This document shows, one piece after another, positions 13,942-15,877 of a stretch of 15,877 bases of DNA. Every line of letters starts with the position of its first letter. The stretch's first letter is position 1. The translations under genes were made by a program, and so were the position numbers. Location: positions 1-15,877 of the forward strand of contig CALFXW010000024.1 in NCBI GenBank assembly GCA_937957805.1, written 5' to 3'. The notes under the pieces are model-generated. The model ran no database searches, was not told the DNA's origin, and worked only from the letters and a program-made list of their open reading frames with translations. Origin of the DNA: an uncultured Sphingopyxis sp. GTDB taxonomy: Bacteria; Pseudomonadota; Alphaproteobacteria; Sphingomonadales; Sphingomonadaceae.

Positions 13942-14089
13942 TCTCGATCATCAACAGACCATGCCGTTTCCTTGATCGCCTCGGGTTCTCCCATCTGGTG
14001 CAGAAAGCAGCGGCACGCTCGGCATGGGCTGCGGTAGCACGAGCACGGTTAGGTTGACGGTGACATATGAAACGCGGAATAAATATAGC

Positions 14090-15259
14090 GTGTCTGCTAT
14101 CATTTATCTCGACGGTCATGCGTCCACTCCCCTCGCACCAGAGGCGCTGACAGCGATGGCGCAAGCATGGCAGGAAGCTGGCAATCCGTCGTCACCTCAC
14201 GCTGCCGGTGCGCGCTCGCTCGCCATCGTAGAGGATGCGAGATCGGCGCTAGCGAGTCTCATCGGCTCAATGCCGTCGGAGCTGATTTTCACATCGGGCG
14301 CGACGGAAGCGAATAATCTAGCGATCATCGGCTGCGCGCGGGCGGCGCGGGGCCGGAACGATGGCAGAAACCGTATCGTCGTGTCGGCGATTGAGCATAA
14401 GAGTGTGCTGGCGACGGCGCTCGCGCTACGCGGGGAAGGCTTCGCCGTCGAAATTGCGCCCGTTGACCACCAAGGAAGAATCGACCTTCGGGTGCTGGCC
14501 GAATTAGTCGATGGCGAAACCCTACTGGTCTCCATCGGTGCGGCGAACGGAGAAATCGGCACGCTCCAGCCGATGGCCGAAATCGTCTGCCTGGCGCGGC
14601 GGGCCGGGGCGCTTGTCCATAGCGATTTGGCGCAGATGGCAGGCAAAGTCCCTGTCAGCGTTTCCGACCTCGATCTCGACTATGCCTCGCTGTCGGGACA
14701 CAAAATGTATGGGCCGGTCGGCATCGGCGCGTTGTTCGCCTCGTCGATGGCGCCGCAGCTCGTCCCCATCGCTCATGGCGGCGGGCAAGAGCGCGGCTTG
14801 CGTCCAGGAACATTGGCCGCGCCGCTTGCGGCGGGCTTTGGCGAAGCAGCCCGCCTTTGTGCCCGCCACCTTAGACGAGACGCCGATCATGCCAATGCGC
14901 TTGCGGAGAAACTACTTATCAAGTTGGATGCGCAGGGAATCTATTTTATCGTAAATGGTGATAAATATAATCGCCTTCCTGGAAGCCTAAGCCTCAATAT
15001 AAATGGCGTAAATTCAGATTCTCTTGTTGACAGAATTTCACATAAATTGGCGATTTCGACCGGATCGGCCTGCCAGTCTGGCGAAGTTCAACCTTCACAT
15101 ATTTTGAAAGCTATAGGGCTAAGCGACAGCGAGCAGCGTTCCACTATCCGACTTTGCATCGGACGCTATAACAGCGCCGACGACATACAGGCGGCGGCGG
15201 CACTTTTGGTCGATGGAATTGAGAAAGAACGGCTTGCTGCTGGAGGCATTCTCCAGTAG
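14090..15259 (+). CDS. sspA: Cysteine desulfurase, SspA/DndA type (DNA phosphorothioation)
   Basis: This PLP enzyme of the NifS/IscS class removes sulfur from L-cysteine as a persulfide. Landmarks over 389 residues: IYLDGHASTPLAPEA at the N-terminus, FTSGATEANNLAI, H103 in SAIEHKSV (PLP stacking), the Schiff-base Lys205 in LSGHKMYGP, GGGQERGLRPGTL, and catalytic Cys328 in STGSACQSGEVQPSHIL. A DUF4007 gene follows, which points to SspA of the Ssp phosphorothioation system rather than housekeeping IscS; no iscU, iscA or iscR is nearby. The start is uncertain: the frame opens at 14024, but GTG 14090 puts IYLDG at residue 4-8, as is usual; a weak GGA lies 11 nt upstream. Codon use is less GC-biased than in the core genes (ATA, AAT and CTA codons around 14940-15060), consistent with acquisition. 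Confidence 0.85.
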   Translation: MSAIIYLDGHASTPLAPEALTAMAQAWQEAGNPSSPHAAGARSLAIVEDARSALASLIGSMPSELIFTSGATEANNLAIIGCARAARGRNDGRNRIVVSAIEHKSVLATALALRGEGFAVEIAPVDHQGRIDLRVLAELVDGETLLVSIGAANGEIGTLQPMAEIVCLARRAGALVHSDLAQMAGKVPVSVSDLDLDYASLSGHKMYGPVGIGALFASSMAPQLVPIAHGGGQERGLRPGTLAAPLAAGFGEAARLCARHLRRDADHANALAEKLLIKLDAQGIYFIVNGDKYNRLPGSLSLNINGVNSDSLVDRISHKLAISTGSACQSGEVQPSHILKAIGLSDSEQRSTIRLCIGRYNSADDIQAAAALLVDGIEKERLAAGGILQ

Positions 15260-15265
15260 CAAGCC
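15231..15265 (+). promoter_or_regulatory. 15-bp hairpin across the sspA stop and sspB start
   Basis: GGCTTGCTGCTGGAG (15231-15245) pairs with CTCCAGTAGCAAGCC (15251-15265) over 15 positions with one G-U pair and a GCATT loop. The sspA stop codon (15257-15259) is in the right arm, and the sspB ATG at 15269 begins 3 nt after it. The only strong Shine-Dalgarno word nearby, GGAGG (15242-15246), is buried in the left arm and loop. No U-tract follows, so translational control or RNA processing is more likely than intrinsic termination. Confidence 0.75.
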
Positions 15266-15268
15266 TCT

Positions 15269-15877
15269 ATGTTGGAGACGCTCACCGATCCGGCCACGAA
15301 AGTCCAATTCGCAGGCCACGATACTTTCCCCCTTCGCTTGCTGTGGCTCAAGAAAGCCTATGATGCCGTGCGCGATGGGGCGGGCAAGGGCCTCTTTCAG
15401 AGGCCCGACGCGATTGCTCGTTTCGGGGTTGGCCGGAATATGGTCTTCGCCATCAAGCATTGGGCGGTCGCCGCCCAAATGATTGAAGAAGTGGAAGATA
15501 GGTTTTTTCCGACGCCTCTCGGTCGGCTCTTGCTCGATGACGCGGACGGCCTTGACCCCTATCTCGAAGACCCGGCGACGGCATGGATCACGCATTACAT
15601 CTTTGCGGGGGCGCCGGAGCAAACAACAACATTTTGCTATGCTTTCAATTTCATTACACAGAGCGACTTTGATCGCGCCGCTATCGTTAAAAGCCTGCTC
15701 GAACTCGCGGACTCCCGGAAAGCGGTGCGCGCGACGGCGGAGACGATCAAGCGTGATGTCGAAGTTTTCGTTCGCTCCTATATCTCGCGCGGCGCAAGTG
15801 AAGACGCAGCCGAGCCGCTGCTAGCCGAACTCGGGCTGCTGAGGGAGGGGCGCGCTGCTGGGCATCTGGAATTCGTG
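15269..15877 (+). CDS. sspB: DUF4007 family protein, SspB-like (3' end outside window)
   Basis: The frame is open for 203 codons to the window edge. The N-terminus has the DUF4007 signature: FAGHDTFPLRLLWLKKAYD (GHDTFPLR at 16-23), then FGVGRNMVFAIKHW (52-65), TPLGRLLLDD (82-91) and LDPYLEDPATAWITHY (from 95). DUF4007 is, to my knowledge, the domain of SspB, reported as a DNA-nicking component of the SspABCD single-strand phosphorothioation machinery. The cysteine desulfurase gene directly upstream supports this. ATG 15269 follows the sspA stop by 9 nt but has no free Shine-Dalgarno; translation may depend on coupling through the hairpin at 15231-15265. The C-terminal part and the expected sspC and sspD genes are not in view. 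Confidence 0.85.
   Translation, partial: MLETLTDPATKVQFAGHDTFPLRLLWLKKAYDAVRDGAGKGLFQRPDAIARFGVGRNMVFAIKHWAVAAQMIEEVEDRFFPTPLGRLLLDDADGLDPYLEDPATAWITHYIFAGAPEQTTTFCYAFNFITQSDFDRAAIVKSLLELADSRKAVRATAETIKRDVEVFVRSYISRGASEDAAEPLLAELGLLREGRAAGHLEFV

Larger units (their letters stand above)
13667..14089. other. Gene-free boundary between core genes and the phosphorothioation island
   Basis: These 423 bases hold no gene I can support. Left to right: a dispersed repeat hairpin (13685-13705), an AT-rich segment (about 13740-13792), then about 300 bases of mixed sequence with one small hairpin (13923-13941). Short frames exist on both strands but show no recognisable domain. The promoter of the phosphorothioation genes should be here. 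TTGACG at 14053 could be a -35 or simply part of an N-terminal extension of the desulfurase. Confidence 0.5.

Noticed and set aside
13773..14164. Short minus-strand frames upstream of the desulfurase (74 and 125 codons)
   Set aside because: No recognisable domain, no ribosome-binding site, and one of them runs into the desulfurase N-terminus. Considered as a remnant transposase or antitoxin, but nothing supports it.
14090..15259. Housekeeping IscS or SUF-system desulfurase
   Set aside because: No iscR, iscU, iscA or suf genes adjoin it, and the next gene is a DUF4007 protein, which fits phosphorothioation better.
1..15877. CRISPR array or long tandem repeats
   Set aside because: No regularly spaced identical repeats were seen; all repeats are isolated palindromes or short word pairs.

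Overview
The window looks like chromosomal DNA of a sphingomonad (Alphaproteobacteria, Sphingomonadales; Sphingopyxis/Sphingorhabdus-like). The evidence is high GC with strongly GC-ending codons, a DapD next to a pyrimidine 5'-nucleotidase, a cysteine-free 41-residue ribosomal protein L36, a TonB-dependent receptor of sphingomonad type, and intergenic palindromes of the kind scattered through these genomes. The genus is inferred, not shown. No rRNA, tRNA, CRISPR array, integrase or transposase was found.

Layout. 2-1148 (+): the end of a HAD-family pyrimidine nucleotidase overlapping dapD (lysine and peptidoglycan precursor synthesis). 1149-1533: a gene-free stretch made of degenerate palindromic repeats. 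1534-3663 (+): an outer-membrane TonB-dependent receptor. 3664-3859: a dense cluster of perfect hairpins between two convergent genes. 6760-3860 (-): a tightly coupled four-gene operon (lipoprotein, M14 carboxypeptidase, GNAT acetyltransferase, gpmA) whose junctions are ATGA, TGATG and a 2-nt gap. 7052-7177 (+): rpmJ followed by a strong intrinsic terminator. 7383-9201 (+): a DNA methyltransferase and a small probable PD-(D/E)XK nuclease, together a compact restriction-modification pair. 11279-9198 (-): oligopeptidase B. 11362-13666 (+): a large M24 Xaa-Pro aminopeptidase and a hot-dog thioesterase. 13667-14089: a gene-free stretch including an AT-rich segment. 14090-15877 (+): a cysteine desulfurase and a DUF4007 protein that runs off the window end.

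Two accessory defence modules sit among housekeeping genes. The first is the methyltransferase/nuclease pair; its nuclease stop codon overlaps the stop of oligopeptidase B on the other strand. The second, at the right edge, matches the start of an Ssp-type DNA phosphorothioation system: SspA supplies sulfur from cysteine and the DUF4007 protein corresponds to SspB. The expected partners (SspC ATPase, SspD ATP-pyrophosphatase and possibly SspE) would lie beyond base 15877 and cannot be seen here. A 15-bp hairpin straddles the sspA stop codon and ends 3 nt before the sspB start, a plausible post-transcriptional control point.

Housekeeping content is otherwise ordinary. The window is rich in peptidases (M14, S9, M24), which together could degrade oligopeptides. 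Start codons were chosen from Shine-Dalgarno spacing and family N-termini; gpmA uses TTG and sspA probably GTG.
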